Source: Aculops lycopersici
Taxonomy: Eukaryota > Arthropoda > Arachnida > Trombidiformes > Eriophyidae
Assembly (NCBI GenBank): GCA_015350385.1
Contig: WNKI01000002.1
Coordinates: forward strand, 7,894,404-7,958,403
DNA: 64,000 nucleotides
Direction: 5' to 3'
Position numbers and translations under genes: made by a program
The notes under the pieces: generated by a model
The model's database searches: none
What the model was told of the DNA's origin: nothing
What the model saw: only the letters and a program-made list of their open reading frames with translations
Shown here: positions 43,879 to 53,541 of the stretch, one piece after another
Layout of the letters: the number at the start of each line of letters is the position of its first letter
How positions within the stretch are numbered: the stretch's first letter is position 1

Positions 43879-46634
43879 CTTGGCCTTGTATAAGGATATG
43901 CAATAGATAGTTGATTATTTAATCTTAAGACTATTTTAAAATTAGTAGTATTAGTAGTGCTTAATAGTTCATAATAGGTGCTACTTGTTGCTTCGCATAT
44001 TTGTTTAACTCTCTCTAATATGGCTAGCGAACTTTTTGGGTTATTACGTTTGCGTCGCAATAGAAATTAATTAATGTATAAATTGACCAACTTTCCGCTA
44101 ATGAGTTCCCATTAACAAGTTCAAATCAAGTAATGGGAGTTGAGTAGATAACTAAATAAAATATTTTTCCTCCTCGATTAGAACCAGGTAATCGTTATCA
44201 CCTGTAATCGTATGGATACTATAATAGGATGAGTTGACTCGTCGTCCACTCGGGGCAAATCGCCGCACGTCGAATTAAATTGACAGACACAGAGAGGAGA
44301 CAGAGAGAACGAGAGGAGGGGAGCGAGAAACGAGCCAGACTATCGGACGACGCTATCCCCGGTACGGTGAAGCGAATGCGCAAAAACGACCACTGCAGCG
44401 ATTCCATTGGCCTCACTGTGCAGTGTGAAACTGCCGCACTGCAGTAGTATTGAAACTGCATGTATAACCCGACGCAAACGCCGGGCGACTTTTGCTTCAA
44501 CTCCCTCACAAACTTGGCACCAAACACACAGACTGTTTCTGCTGCTCCCTTTGCTACTGCTGCTGTTGCTGCATCAACATGCGGCCCGAACACCACAGGT
44601 CGTTGGAGTTAGTGGTGGTGGCCAATGGCCATCGGGCAGCAGTAGCGCTAGCGGCTAGCCACTGCGGCGGCCGCCTGTCTCCCGCACTAACGACCGACCA
44701 TTGCCACCCGTTTGTGTGCTCTGCCTCTCATCGCTCAATGCAAGTATGCTTTTCTCCCTCGTGCACTAGTACACTTTTCGGACCGGTCACTCGGCACTGT
44801 ATGTAGTGAGTACGGCGGGCAGCCAACTGCATTGGACTACACAGCCGCTGCAAAAGCAACAGCCTGCTGCCCGATCGCTGGAAGGAGCCCAACATCTCTT
44901 TACACTATACTGTATTGCGGCATTTGCAAAAGGGAAATGGATTTAGATTTGGACTCAAAATTAGAATTGGATTGCTCACACAGTTCCAAAGCAAGTCGTT
45001 GTCCTGTGCATTACAACGACTCTAAAGTACAGTACAGACAAAGTTCAAGAAAATTGAAGTGGAAAGAGGAGAGGAAGCCAAAGACTTTCTCATTTGGTCT
45101 GGTCTGGTCTTCCTGCAAAAGTTGCAAGAACTCAGGCAACAAGTGACTGGGTACCCGGTTGCTGGGGGCGGCGCGCAGACAAAGAGTCCCCCCACTGCGC
45201 CACTTTGCTCTGGCACCTGGTTCCTCCATTGGCATTAGCACGACACGACGCGACACAAGACAAGAAAAACCAACCAAACCAAAGCGGCTTACACCAGAAA
45301 CCAGGACCTAGCTTGTGTAGCGAGCAAACGGAACTAAACGAGGAAACTAGAAAACCAAACAGTGGGATTCCAAATGGCCAATTGTGTGTGTCGCTCCTCC
45401 TTCTTCGTCGTCTTCTGTTTTTGTCCACCAAACCATCAGCACCATCAAATTCTTGGCCTCAGCTCGCTTGTTCTACACTGGCAACCGATTGGCTGGTTCA
45501 GTTGATGGCAACTCTCTGGGTTCTGGCTACATCCCTGGTCACACGGAAACACCAGAGACCATAGAGGCTAACTTGACCACAATGATGATTTGCTGCACTT
45601 TACTCCCAACTCCCAAATCCAGCTTCTTCCAAGTCTCTCAAGTGAAGGGGGGAGGGGGAAAGTATGAAGAGCAAGCGGTGACAGCAGTTTGGTGATTGTG
45701 GCAGGCAGAATTTGTGAAACTACTACTAAATTACTGGTCAAGTGCGCAGTTGCGCCCCAAAAAAGGTGACGCCTTCTATTCCCATGTTTTTACACTGTCC
45801 AATGGCAATTATTTGTTTGATTTGTTGGTGAAATTTGAACTGCTAATTACTGATGAGAAAATTGGGTTAAATATTTGGGTTATTCCAAACTTTTCCCATA
45901 GATTGGAAAAGAGAATAATGACCCCTACATTGACTATAGATAATATGGCTGGCTAGCCGTTAGCGTAACATGATCTTCTAAAGTGCTCATGGAAACACTT
46001 GTTGCTAGCTTCAACCCTCGTGTGTTCATTCGACCATTTGAATGTTGCGCAACAAATGAACAATGCCAATTCAAGTGCAACTCCACGAGGTCCAGTCAGA
46101 GTGGTAGCGGTATTTTTGACCACTTTATAAATAATAATAATCAAGTTTGGTGTGAAGATGACCGCAAAGTAGTATGTGTCCCTGAAAAAAAAACAAAATG
46201 ACCAGGAGCTCAATACTTTTAACGCTAACCCAAGTCGAGGTCCGACTCACTGGCCTTAGCACATGCAGCAAGCGCGGTCTTTTACACACATGTACGGGAA
46301 AACAACACACGCACACATGGGCTCCGAAAGAGTGATTGAATGAGCGTTATGAGACATTACAGCTACTTTGTGCTTGGTGTCTCATAACAAGTTGCACCCA
46401 AAGAGACGAGCGAGGCGCAACAGTGGAAGATAGCTCTTGCAGATCAGAGAGAGTCGTGGCGAGATTGTCGCGCCTTTAGTTACAAATACAAACAAACACT
46501 GCCTCAGGTTCGTCGCCAAGACTAGGCAATGTCCAAATTCTAATCAACATCAATCTTATCGGTCTAATCATTGTTAATAAATATTACATTCTACTTTGCA
46601 GGGTATTATTACCTAAACTGCACAATCCTCTATC
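43879..46634. other. Intergenic region, divergent promoters
   Basis: About 2.75 kb between the ZO-type gene (-) and the acidic protein gene (+). The stretch around 44300-45400 is comparatively GC-rich. Several 80-150-residue frames overlap on both strands with no domain features, and I reject them. A likely 3' splice site (CTACTTTGCAG, ending 46602) precedes ATG 46635, so a 5' UTR intron of the next gene probably lies here. Confidence 0.5.
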
Positions 46635-47843
46635 ATGCCTACTCCAAAATTCTCTCACAATTGGTCCGAACTCAAGGCCAGATTGAGGGAGATAGACCCA
46701 GAGACGGACAAGAATATCGGCAAAACCAAGACACTCGTCCATTCTATCACCTTACAAGAATATAATTCCAAGTATGCAATACTCAAAACCCCTCTTTTAA
46801 CCAGGTGGTTCAAGAATAGACCTCTTGTTAACGAGACAATGGAGATGAGTGACTCCGATGAAGATGAAGAGGAGCAAAAAGACGTTGGCGAGCATCAACA
46901 GCAGGAGGAGGGAGAGGAGGTTCACGAAAACTCTGGAGATGGATCCGTCAAGATACTGTGTGCTAGTTCAGTTGACGCACTCCTACTCAATGATCCAGGA
47001 GCCGACGAGTATGCTCAATACAATGATGAGGATGAAGAGGAAGAGTTATCAGTCTATGCAAAAAACCGTGCAAAGATCCAATCAAATGCACCAAAAACGA
47101 CCAATATGCCTCCTCCTAGCACAACCACATCCACTGCCACTCCAATAAGAAGATCCTCGGCCCCCTGTCCAGATCCGCCCCAAAGACCAACTATTAGTAT
47201 GACAACTCCTCCAGCGCCAGTGCCGCCGAAGGAGCCAGCGAAAGCTGATTGGACAAGAACAAGATTGCAATTGGACAAGAGAGACTATCACATTGTTTGG
47301 AAGGATCTCAATCACTTCAAGGAACAAGCTAAAACCGACCCGTTAGCCAGAGCCGTTGTTAAGGATTACATCATAAAAGCTTTTGCAGATGATAAAACTG
47401 GACCCCTGATTGATGTATTCAAATTTATAACTGAAACAAGCTTTTATCATGAGGAACCAGACACTGACTTATGGTCTGAAATAATCAAACGCTTTAAGCG
47501 CAAACTAAAGCCACCTGGCATGATGGTATTCAAGACAAACGACAATGCACCGGATACGGTGCTGCATCAGTACAAGATGGCTTTTAAGGAGGCCAGGGAT
47601 TATTTGAAAAACGCAAATATCACCTTGTCGCTTCAATACGGTGACTACGAATTTTTAGTCACTTTCGACAATGTGCAACCAGATATTAAACCTCGAATTA
47701 AAATCGAGATTCAGGAAAACACCGACCCAGAGGATAGCCGAACCGTTGCTTTAGGCGGAAGGAAGCCGAATGGAAAGGAAGTATTTAATATAACACGAAG
47801 CACTGATACGCTGCCGCGGAAACCATTCAGCAACAAGTTGTGA
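46635..47843 (+). CDS. Acidic protein of unknown function
   Basis: 402 residues, single coding exon, ATG 46635 about 33 bases after a good 3' splice site. Ordered N-terminus (about 1-65: FSHNWSELKARLREIDPETD, LVHSITLQEYNSKYAILKTP), then an acidic D/E/Q linker (70-160), a Pro/Thr/Ser linker (160-200) and a second ordered part (about 205-345: WTRTRLQLDKRDYHIVWKDL, VVKDYIIKAFADDKTGPLID, WSEIIKRFKRKLKPPGMMVF, YKMAFKEARDYLKNANITLS). The last region is helical in character. No signal peptide or membrane segment. I do not recognise the family and assign no function. It is probably intracellular. Confidence 0.75.
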   Translation: MPTPKFSHNWSELKARLREIDPETDKNIGKTKTLVHSITLQEYNSKYAILKTPLLTRWFKNRPLVNETMEMSDSDEDEEEQKDVGEHQQQEEGEEVHENSGDGSVKILCASSVDALLLNDPGADEYAQYNDEDEEEELSVYAKNRAKIQSNAPKTTNMPPPSTTTSTATPIRRSSAPCPDPPQRPTISMTTPPAPVPPKEPAKADWTRTRLQLDKRDYHIVWKDLNHFKEQAKTDPLARAVVKDYIIKAFADDKTGPLIDVFKFITETSFYHEEPDTDLWSEIIKRFKRKLKPPGMMVFKTNDNAPDTVLHQYKMAFKEARDYLKNANITLSLQYGDYEFLVTFDNVQPDIKPRIKIEIQENTDPEDSRTVALGGRKPNGKEVFNITRSTDTLPRKPFSNKL

Positions 47844-48085
47844 TAAAACGTCGTATATTCATGTAACCACATCAAGCTTATTTTCACTTTCAGTCTCATT
47901 CTAATAGATCATATTCAAGTATTTCAAATTATTAAGTAAATTTTTTCACCTATACCCCCAATCAATCCTCATCTCGTCGTCTGCTTAAGATCATAGGTGG
48001 ATATGAATACATTGATCGGGAGAGAAACATTGACTTTCTAAAGATTGCAGTTATATATCGCTATATAGTATCGAATAGAATTCAG

Positions 48086-49552
48086 ATGAGCTCTCGGGTG
48101 CCTGTGACGGGTGTAAAGAGGCCTGCGGATGAGGAGTCCAACGATGACCAATTTGACTATAACCTTCTGAGGAGGCAACTATCTCAATCGACTATAAACT
48201 CAGTCGGCACCTCGAATAGTGAAGTTTGGCCACTTCAATTGAACACTACTTCTGTTGAGCATTACATTTTTGGAGACGTCATAGGCCATGGATCGTTTGC
48301 CGAGGTTCGAGAGTGTATCAACACTAACAATTTGGAGAGATGCGCCATCAAAATCGTGAACAAGGACCACTTGGTACGCCAAGCTCCCGAGGCTCTGTTA
48401 AAGCAAATGCAAGAAATCAAACTGTTACGACGATTCAAGCATCCGAACATAATTGAGATGAAGGAGTGTCTATTTAAGGGCTCGAGGGTTTACATTATCT
48501 TAGAACATTGCAGCTTTGTTTTGAGCGACCTTTTAGCTGAGCAACCTGATCGCCGGATGTGTCTACCCATTACAAGATTTCTATTCCATCAACTTTGCCT
48601 AGGTCTAGAATATTTGCATTCAATCGGAATCGTTCATCGAGATATTAAACCGCAAAATTTATTGATTACAAACTGTGGCACACTTAAAATAATCGACTTT
48701 GGTGTTTCACAGATTCTATCAATGTGGTCGAAGGTAGATACTTGCGAGAACTATGAAGGTTCGCCATTGTTTCAAGCGCCAGAGGTTGTTGCTGGCAAGA
48801 CGGAGTACGCAGGTTTCAAGGTCGATGTTTGGTCATCGGGGGTAACTCTATACTTGATGCTCTACGGGCATTATCCATTTTTCGATGACTCCCTCTTGGG
48901 TCTCTACGACATAATACTAGGTGAACCATATAAAAAACCGCGCGATGCCGAGCACATCCCCTGCCAGTCTATTCTGAGCAACCTGTTGGATATGATGTTG
49001 GAGAAGGTGGCCTCGAAAAGGGCTAGCATGGACCAGGTTCTCGAGCATCCCTGGCTCAAGTTTCAATCATTATTGTTCGGTGACGAGCACAGTGAATTTG
49101 TTGACATGGTGACCGCTAGGTACCACGACACACACTCGTTAATATCGCTTGCCGAGGAGAATGTGCCACAAAAGAGCGAAAATTACAATTCTCAACGTGA
49201 TATTTATAGATCGATGACCGTGTTACCCTACCTATACAGACACCATTTTCCCGATATAAAAATTAGACGCGGTTCCTCGACAGCAACGACACCTGCGGCC
49301 ATGAGTCCGGCATCAAGCTCGACAGCAAATTCTACCACCACATCGCCTGATTGCAGTGAAAATACCTCACCAGTCAACTCCAGCAACCCTCACGAGATCT
49401 TGGATGATCATGAAGTTGAATGGGGTACAAGCGAGCAGTACAGTTTGATGAAAGTCCCATTAATCCGAGCCAATCGAATCAGACATCTTGGCCGCAAGAG
49501 CAGTCATGCAAAAAGGCGTCGCCGCCATCACGAGCATCCGGTTGAGTTGTAA
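48086..49552 (+). CDS. STK11: STK11/LKB1 serine/threonine kinase
   Basis: 488 residues, single exon. The kinase domain (about 60-330) has all catalytic elements: G-loop GHGSFAEVRE, Lys in CAIKIV, catalytic loop VHRDIKPQNLL, DFG in IIDFGVSQ and APE in SPLFQAPEVV. Family marks are KHPNIIEMKECLF, LEYLHSIGIVHRDIKP, GTLKIIDFGV, FKVDVWSSGVTLYLM and YPFFDD. LKB1 with STRAD and MO25 phosphorylates AMPK-family kinases and governs polarity and energy sensing. The loop here reads HRD, whereas vertebrate LKB1 has HKD. The N-terminal tail has a basic KRPADEE block (possible NLS), and the C-terminus ends in a basic RRRRHHEHPVEL rather than an obvious CAAX box. The last 74 bases overlap the RhoGAP gene in antisense. 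Confidence 0.92.
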   Translation: MSSRVPVTGVKRPADEESNDDQFDYNLLRRQLSQSTINSVGTSNSEVWPLQLNTTSVEHYIFGDVIGHGSFAEVRECINTNNLERCAIKIVNKDHLVRQAPEALLKQMQEIKLLRRFKHPNIIEMKECLFKGSRVYIILEHCSFVLSDLLAEQPDRRMCLPITRFLFHQLCLGLEYLHSIGIVHRDIKPQNLLITNCGTLKIIDFGVSQILSMWSKVDTCENYEGSPLFQAPEVVAGKTEYAGFKVDVWSSGVTLYLMLYGHYPFFDDSLLGLYDIILGEPYKKPRDAEHIPCQSILSNLLDMMLEKVASKRASMDQVLEHPWLKFQSLLFGDEHSEFVDMVTARYHDTHSLISLAEENVPQKSENYNSQRDIYRSMTVLPYLYRHHFPDIKIRRGSSTATTPAAMSPASSSTANSTTTSPDCSENTSPVNSSNPHEILDDHEVEWGTSEQYSLMKVPLIRANRIRHLGRKSSHAKRRRRHHEHPVEL

Positions 49553-50939
49553 TAATATCACTTTGATCAACGCCACCCCTGGTACTATGGTCTGGACTCA
49601 GGCGAGGATTCGATTCTTGTTGCTGGTCTAAATGGACAATTTCATCCTCTTCGTCATCATCGATACACTGAATTTCTTCGTCGCCGCATATACGACCACC
49701 GACGCAACGATCGTCGTCAAATAGGAACTTGTGATGCTTGATCAATTGCTCTGTGATCACAGCTTGTAAGCCAATGATTTGCAATGCCTCCAAGCCAGCC
49801 GAAAGCTCTAGCTCACGCGGTTTAAGTAGATTAGGCGCCCAAACTATGGCAACATTCTTCGAGTCCATACCAGTTCTCTCTCCATTGGCTGCAATAAAAG
49901 CTAAATGTCGCATGAGATATTTGAGTGTTTGATAATGCGGTCTAGGTAATTGCAAGAGTAGTAATTTCAAATCGTCTAAATTTACATGGTATTGGACGTC
50001 TGACGTTGTTGTCGTGACTACAGATGAGAGTGAAAGTAATTGCGAGTCAGAGGCCGATGAGGTGAAGCCGGGAGCCGATGATTTTTGGTTTGTTTTCGTT
50101 GCAGATATATTTTGACGGTCATTATTCTTCGATATTGGTGTCGATGAAGTAGATTTTTTGGTTAGTTTCGTGGCAAATCGCTCTGAAATATTATTATTTT
50201 GTCCGTCGTTGGTGTCATGCTGTTGTTGCTGATCCGAAGATTGTTTCCTACCATCGAATGCGTCATCATCATTCTCGTCGTCAATATTGCTCAAGTCGTT
50301 ATTTGTCTGTGCAAGATTAGTTTTCTTCTTATTGTTTTTGTTAGTTATGGTGTTTCCATGATTTTTGTTGTCATTTTGTTTGAATAATTCGATAAATTTT
50401 TCATACATATGGAATGTTAATAATGGAATCGGTAGTTCTCGAAAATATTGCTTGAGGACGCAAGCTACAGCATGGGCATCAGTTGAGATGGTCTCATGAT
50501 CAATCTTGGAAATCTTGGGATTTGTATCGAATTCATTTCTGAGCTTGTTAATGTTAACTCGCATTCCCGATAGTCTATATATGCCAAAGATTATGCCATG
50601 TTTTTCTATAAATTTTGTACAAGCTTTCACAATTGGTGGTATCGAATCAATACTATTGAACAATTGGGTGTGCTCAATCAAGTCTAGTCCAAATACATTG
50701 GAGGATTTCTTCTGTTGCTGTAGCAATTGTTGTTGGTACTGTAAAGCAAATTTGTTTCTTGAATTATTGGACTTCCTCCTAGTGAATGACCTCGACCTAG
50801 TAGGTCCACCTCCATTACTACCAGTCGAGGATCCGCTGCTAGAGCTACTTCGCTGGTTGCAAAAGCTGAAGAACCATAGGAGGCGCTGGTGAACATCATG
50901 ATGCTCATGATGTGGATGATGTCTAGATGTGTTCATCAT
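49479..50939 (-). CDS. RhoGAP domain protein, ARHGAP32/33-like
   Basis: 486 residues, single exon, ATG 50939. After a His/Ser/Arg/Gln-rich N-terminus the RhoGAP domain starts at VFGLDLIEHTQLFNSID and carries the arginine finger in GIYRLSGMRVNINKLRNEFD, then VLKQYFRELPIPLLTFHMYE. A roughly 135-residue Asn/Asp/Ser/Thr-rich insertion interrupts the domain after KFIELFK. It resumes with LKLLLLQLPRPHYQTLKYLM, RHLAFIAANG and KNVAIVWAPNLLKPRELEL. These blocks are closest to the RICS/TCGAP group, which stimulates GTP hydrolysis by Cdc42/Rac. Family members usually have PX and SH3 domains before the GAP; none is present here. The C-terminus is acidic and overlaps STK11 by 74 bases. Confidence 0.88.
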   Translation of the reverse strand: MMNTSRHHPHHEHHDVHQRLLWFFSFCNQRSSSSSGSSTGSNGGGPTRSRSFTRRKSNNSRNKFALQYQQQLLQQQKKSSNVFGLDLIEHTQLFNSIDSIPPIVKACTKFIEKHGIIFGIYRLSGMRVNINKLRNEFDTNPKISKIDHETISTDAHAVACVLKQYFRELPIPLLTFHMYEKFIELFKQNDNKNHGNTITNKNNKKKTNLAQTNNDLSNIDDENDDDAFDGRKQSSDQQQQHDTNDGQNNNISERFATKLTKKSTSSTPISKNNDRQNISATKTNQKSSAPGFTSSASDSQLLSLSSVVTTTTSDVQYHVNLDDLKLLLLQLPRPHYQTLKYLMRHLAFIAANGERTGMDSKNVAIVWAPNLLKPRELELSAGLEALQIIGLQAVITEQLIKHHKFLFDDDRCVGGRICGDEEIQCIDDDEEDEIVHLDQQQESNPRLSPDHSTRGGVDQSDIITTQPDARDGGDAFLHDCSCGQDV

Positions 50940-51577
50940 ACGTAAAACTGTAGTTATGCCAGCCTGCCGGTGGGAATGAGTAGAGTGATTTTAAATAAAT
51001 CTAACTGTAAAACTAGAATTAATTTAGTTAGGTTGGTAGGTAGATAGATAAATATATCATAATAATAATATTAACGATGGTCATGCATTATGAGTAATAC
51101 AGTAGAATAAACAAAAATCGATCTGAACAAGATTACAGCATAACAACGCAGAGTGGGGAGGGAGATCACAGTGCGCGGCCCCTCCTTCTTCTCTCGCCTC
51201 TCATTGGTTGAAGCAACTTGTGCAAGTTGCAACTTGAAAGCTGCAAACATCCATAGACATAACGCGGGGCGACTTCAATTTGGAGCCGCTCAGTCTAGTA
51301 TTGCAGCAGCGCCTATTGAGTGCTTACACAAACAAATGCTTGTAAACGCTTGTTGTCGCGTTGCTCTGTTGTCCCTGCTGCGCCTTTGACCGTAATAACT
51401 CATACAAACGAGCACAAACGTTTCCAGAATTTAGAAATCACTTTTGTATTTTGTTCAATTGAGAAACCAACACGAACTTTGAATCAAAACAATAAACATG
51501 TTGAAATTATTACTGCACCTGTGATGTAGGTCATTCTCCATCATAAACAACCAAATTCAATCACCAAGCCGAAAACC
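50940..51577. other. Divergent promoter region, RhoGAP and LAP1-like
   Basis: 640-base spacer. AT-rich around 51040-51090, then a region with CAACTTG/CAAGTTG repeats near 51215-51235. No gene is seen. Confidence 0.5.
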
Positions 51578-52702
51578 ATGGTCACGCATGTTCAATCATT
51601 GCCCATGACTCGCTTCTTGGACCCGAAGGAATCGGACGCGTCCGAAATCGATATTGAGCACGATGTTTCAGTTGACAATGAGCAAGATAGTGAGAGTGCT
51701 CACGACCAAGAGTCCGATCATATAGAATTTGATTCAGATACTAATAGTGATGATGATGATAGCAATGTTGAAACTAAAGATACTCATGTTGACATTACAG
51801 ATAGTGATCATAATTCATCGATTGACTGTGACAATGAATCCAGAGTGCGACACGCAAACTTAGCGGGAAATCGACGTCGAGTTTCAGCGGCTCACCGAAA
51901 GTCAAGAATCTCAGGCAGGTTATCAAACCCTGACAAAGACAACAAATTCACCTCTGAAGAAACTTTAGAATCAGGCATCCATTCGTCATTACAAACAGAA
52001 CGCAGGTCAACTGGATTTTTCAGCCCCAATTTTTTACTCACAAGCTTTATACTTGTCATATCGGTAGCCTTCTTGATGAACGCTTACTCTAATCGGCGAG
52101 ACCAAGCGGCCAATGTTAAAAGCCGAGATTTTAAGATTAATTTTGAGAAAATAGACGAGATTAACAGAAAGTATCCAAAACTACTCACTCCTAAGAGTAT
52201 AAGAATCATCAAGGCGCGCTTATCTGTTATGCGCGATGAAATATCCATATTGTTGTTGGTTGGTAGAGCTAAAGACAATCGCTGTAATATTGATCCGACA
52301 TTCTGTGTTGGACAAACGATAGCGAACTCAACAGAATACCAATTCAACTATCTAGATGCCTCTGATGATCGGCTAGACTCAGGACGAATAGGCGAAGAGC
52401 TCGCAGCTTCATTTGACAACCACCTAGGCCGAGCAGTCATGATTGATCGTCTTGAGGAGTTACCTGGTAATGAGGTTATGAATCTATTCCAGTTCATCGA
52501 CAAAGATGACAAATCAAAGCGAAGGGGCATGCTACTTTTCGTTATCTATACAGGACTTGACATTGAAAAACCTGTTCAAAAATTGAAAGAGTCCGAACTG
52601 GTCGAAAAGATACTCGTAAATCGATGGTCACCTTTTATTCCCAAAGATTCCCTTACCTCGGTGATAAGTAGAATTTCAGGCTCCGTTGTTAAGCTGTTCT
52701 AA
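51578..52702 (+). CDS. TOR1AIP1: LAP1/TOR1AIP-like inner nuclear membrane protein
   Basis: 374 residues, single exon. The first 145 residues are acidic (D/E/S runs, then a basic RRRVSAAHRKSR patch), as in a nucleoplasmic tail. One TM helix follows (FFSPNFLLTSFILVISVAFL, about 146-170). The C-terminal part (about 175-374) matches the LAP1/LULL1 luminal domain: IIKARLSVMRDEISILLLVG, NSTEYQFNYLDASD, GEELAASFDNHLGRAVMIDR, EELPGNEVMNLFQFIDKDD and RGMLLFVIYTGL, ending LTSVISRISGSVV. These luminal domains are degenerate AAA+ folds that activate torsin ATPases by an arginine finger. I cannot place that Arg with certainty. An AATAAA lies 18 bases past the stop (52720). Confidence 0.83.
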   Translation: MVTHVQSLPMTRFLDPKESDASEIDIEHDVSVDNEQDSESAHDQESDHIEFDSDTNSDDDDSNVETKDTHVDITDSDHNSSIDCDNESRVRHANLAGNRRRVSAAHRKSRISGRLSNPDKDNKFTSEETLESGIHSSLQTERRSTGFFSPNFLLTSFILVISVAFLMNAYSNRRDQAANVKSRDFKINFEKIDEINRKYPKLLTPKSIRIIKARLSVMRDEISILLLVGRAKDNRCNIDPTFCVGQTIANSTEYQFNYLDASDDRLDSGRIGEELAASFDNHLGRAVMIDRLEELPGNEVMNLFQFIDKDDKSKRRGMLLFVIYTGLDIEKPVQKLKESELVEKILVNRWSPFIPKDSLTSVISRISGSVVKLF

Positions 52703-52719
52703 ACTTTTGATCTGTGATT

Positions 52720-52725
52720 AATAAA
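52720..52725 (+). terminator. Polyadenylation signal AATAAA (LAP1-like gene)
   Basis: Hexamer 18 bases after the stop codon, implying a very short 3' UTR. Confidence 0.6.
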
Positions 52726-53019
52726 CAAATAACTCGAAGAATGTCGGTCTTTGATCTCGTGTGGCCATTCTCGCGAGCTCGACGATCGAACTTTCTCCCT
52801 TCATTTGCACGCGTCTGTTGGTCGCAATGGGAATCTTCCGCTAGTTCGCGCATGTTTTAACGTGCAAATACTGCACCGTGCAGTCTGCACGCACATACAC
52901 ATGTGGTCGATTGTAAATTTTGTAGTTGTATTTAACTAATGCGACTTTGCATCATTCCCAATTCAGGTACCTATTGACTTAAGGTTGTTTGTGATCACTA
53001 CCGAACAACATATACCACA

Positions 53020-53388
53020 ATGAAATTATTAACTCATAATCTATTAACCTCAAGGTTTCTCAAGAATGTTCAATCGGGTTATCCCTTGAAGTTGACGGTG
53101 GAGAAAGTTGAAGAGATCAATACTGAATACAATCCAGCATTCTTGCAAAAAATGCTCAAGAAAATCGATTATGATGCTCTTAAGGATGCCGCTAAGGTTT
53201 GCGGTCAAGAATTACCAGAACAAATGCCAGAAGTTGGAGCAGACGCTCCAGAGGATGATCTCAAGGCTATTCACAAAGCTCTATTTGATACCGAGGTTAT
53301 TACAGGCACCCTAGTTTGCCCTGAAACTGGGAGAAAGTTTCCCATAAGCGATGGGATACCAAACATGTTATGCAATGAAGACGAGTGA
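53020..53388 (+). CDS. TRMT112: TRMT112, methyltransferase activator
   Basis: 122 residues, the family length. It begins MKLLTHNLLTSRFLKNVQSG YP and has NPAFLQKMLKKIDYDAL, AIHKALFDTEVITGTLVCPE, TGRKFPISDGIPNMLCNEDE. The zinc-knuckle cysteines of yeast Trm112 are reduced here to one CPE, as in other animals. TRMT112 is the obligate small partner of several SAM methyltransferases (TRMT11, ALKBH8/TRM9, HEMK2, BUD23, METTL5). TRMT5 is not known to need it, so their adjacency is probably accidental. A polyadenylation hexamer at 53396 is 7 bases after the stop. Confidence 0.97.
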   Translation: MKLLTHNLLTSRFLKNVQSGYPLKLTVEKVEEINTEYNPAFLQKMLKKIDYDALKDAAKVCGQELPEQMPEVGADAPEDDLKAIHKALFDTEVITGTLVCPETGRKFPISDGIPNMLCNEDE

Positions 53389-53395
53389 TAATCTT

Positions 53396-53401
53396 AATAA
53401 A
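53396..53401 (+). terminator. Polyadenylation signal AATAAA (TRMT112)
   Basis: Hexamer starting 8 bases after the stop codon end; the resulting 3' UTR would be only a few tens of bases. Confidence 0.6.
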
Positions 53402-53541
53402 AATGATCGACAACAAAAGCGAGACTCAAACTAATAGAGTTTACTGCGTCATTAGCTATAAGTGAGTAGCTATTATCATGTTGGGGACACATGATTCGGT
53501 GTAATCATCGTAGTAAATCATGAATATCGAAGATCCTTACT

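Noticed and set aside
44219..45695. Several 80-156-residue frames on both strands
   Set aside because: They overlap each other, have no shared domain signal, and lie in a relatively GC-rich intergenic region where stops are rarer.
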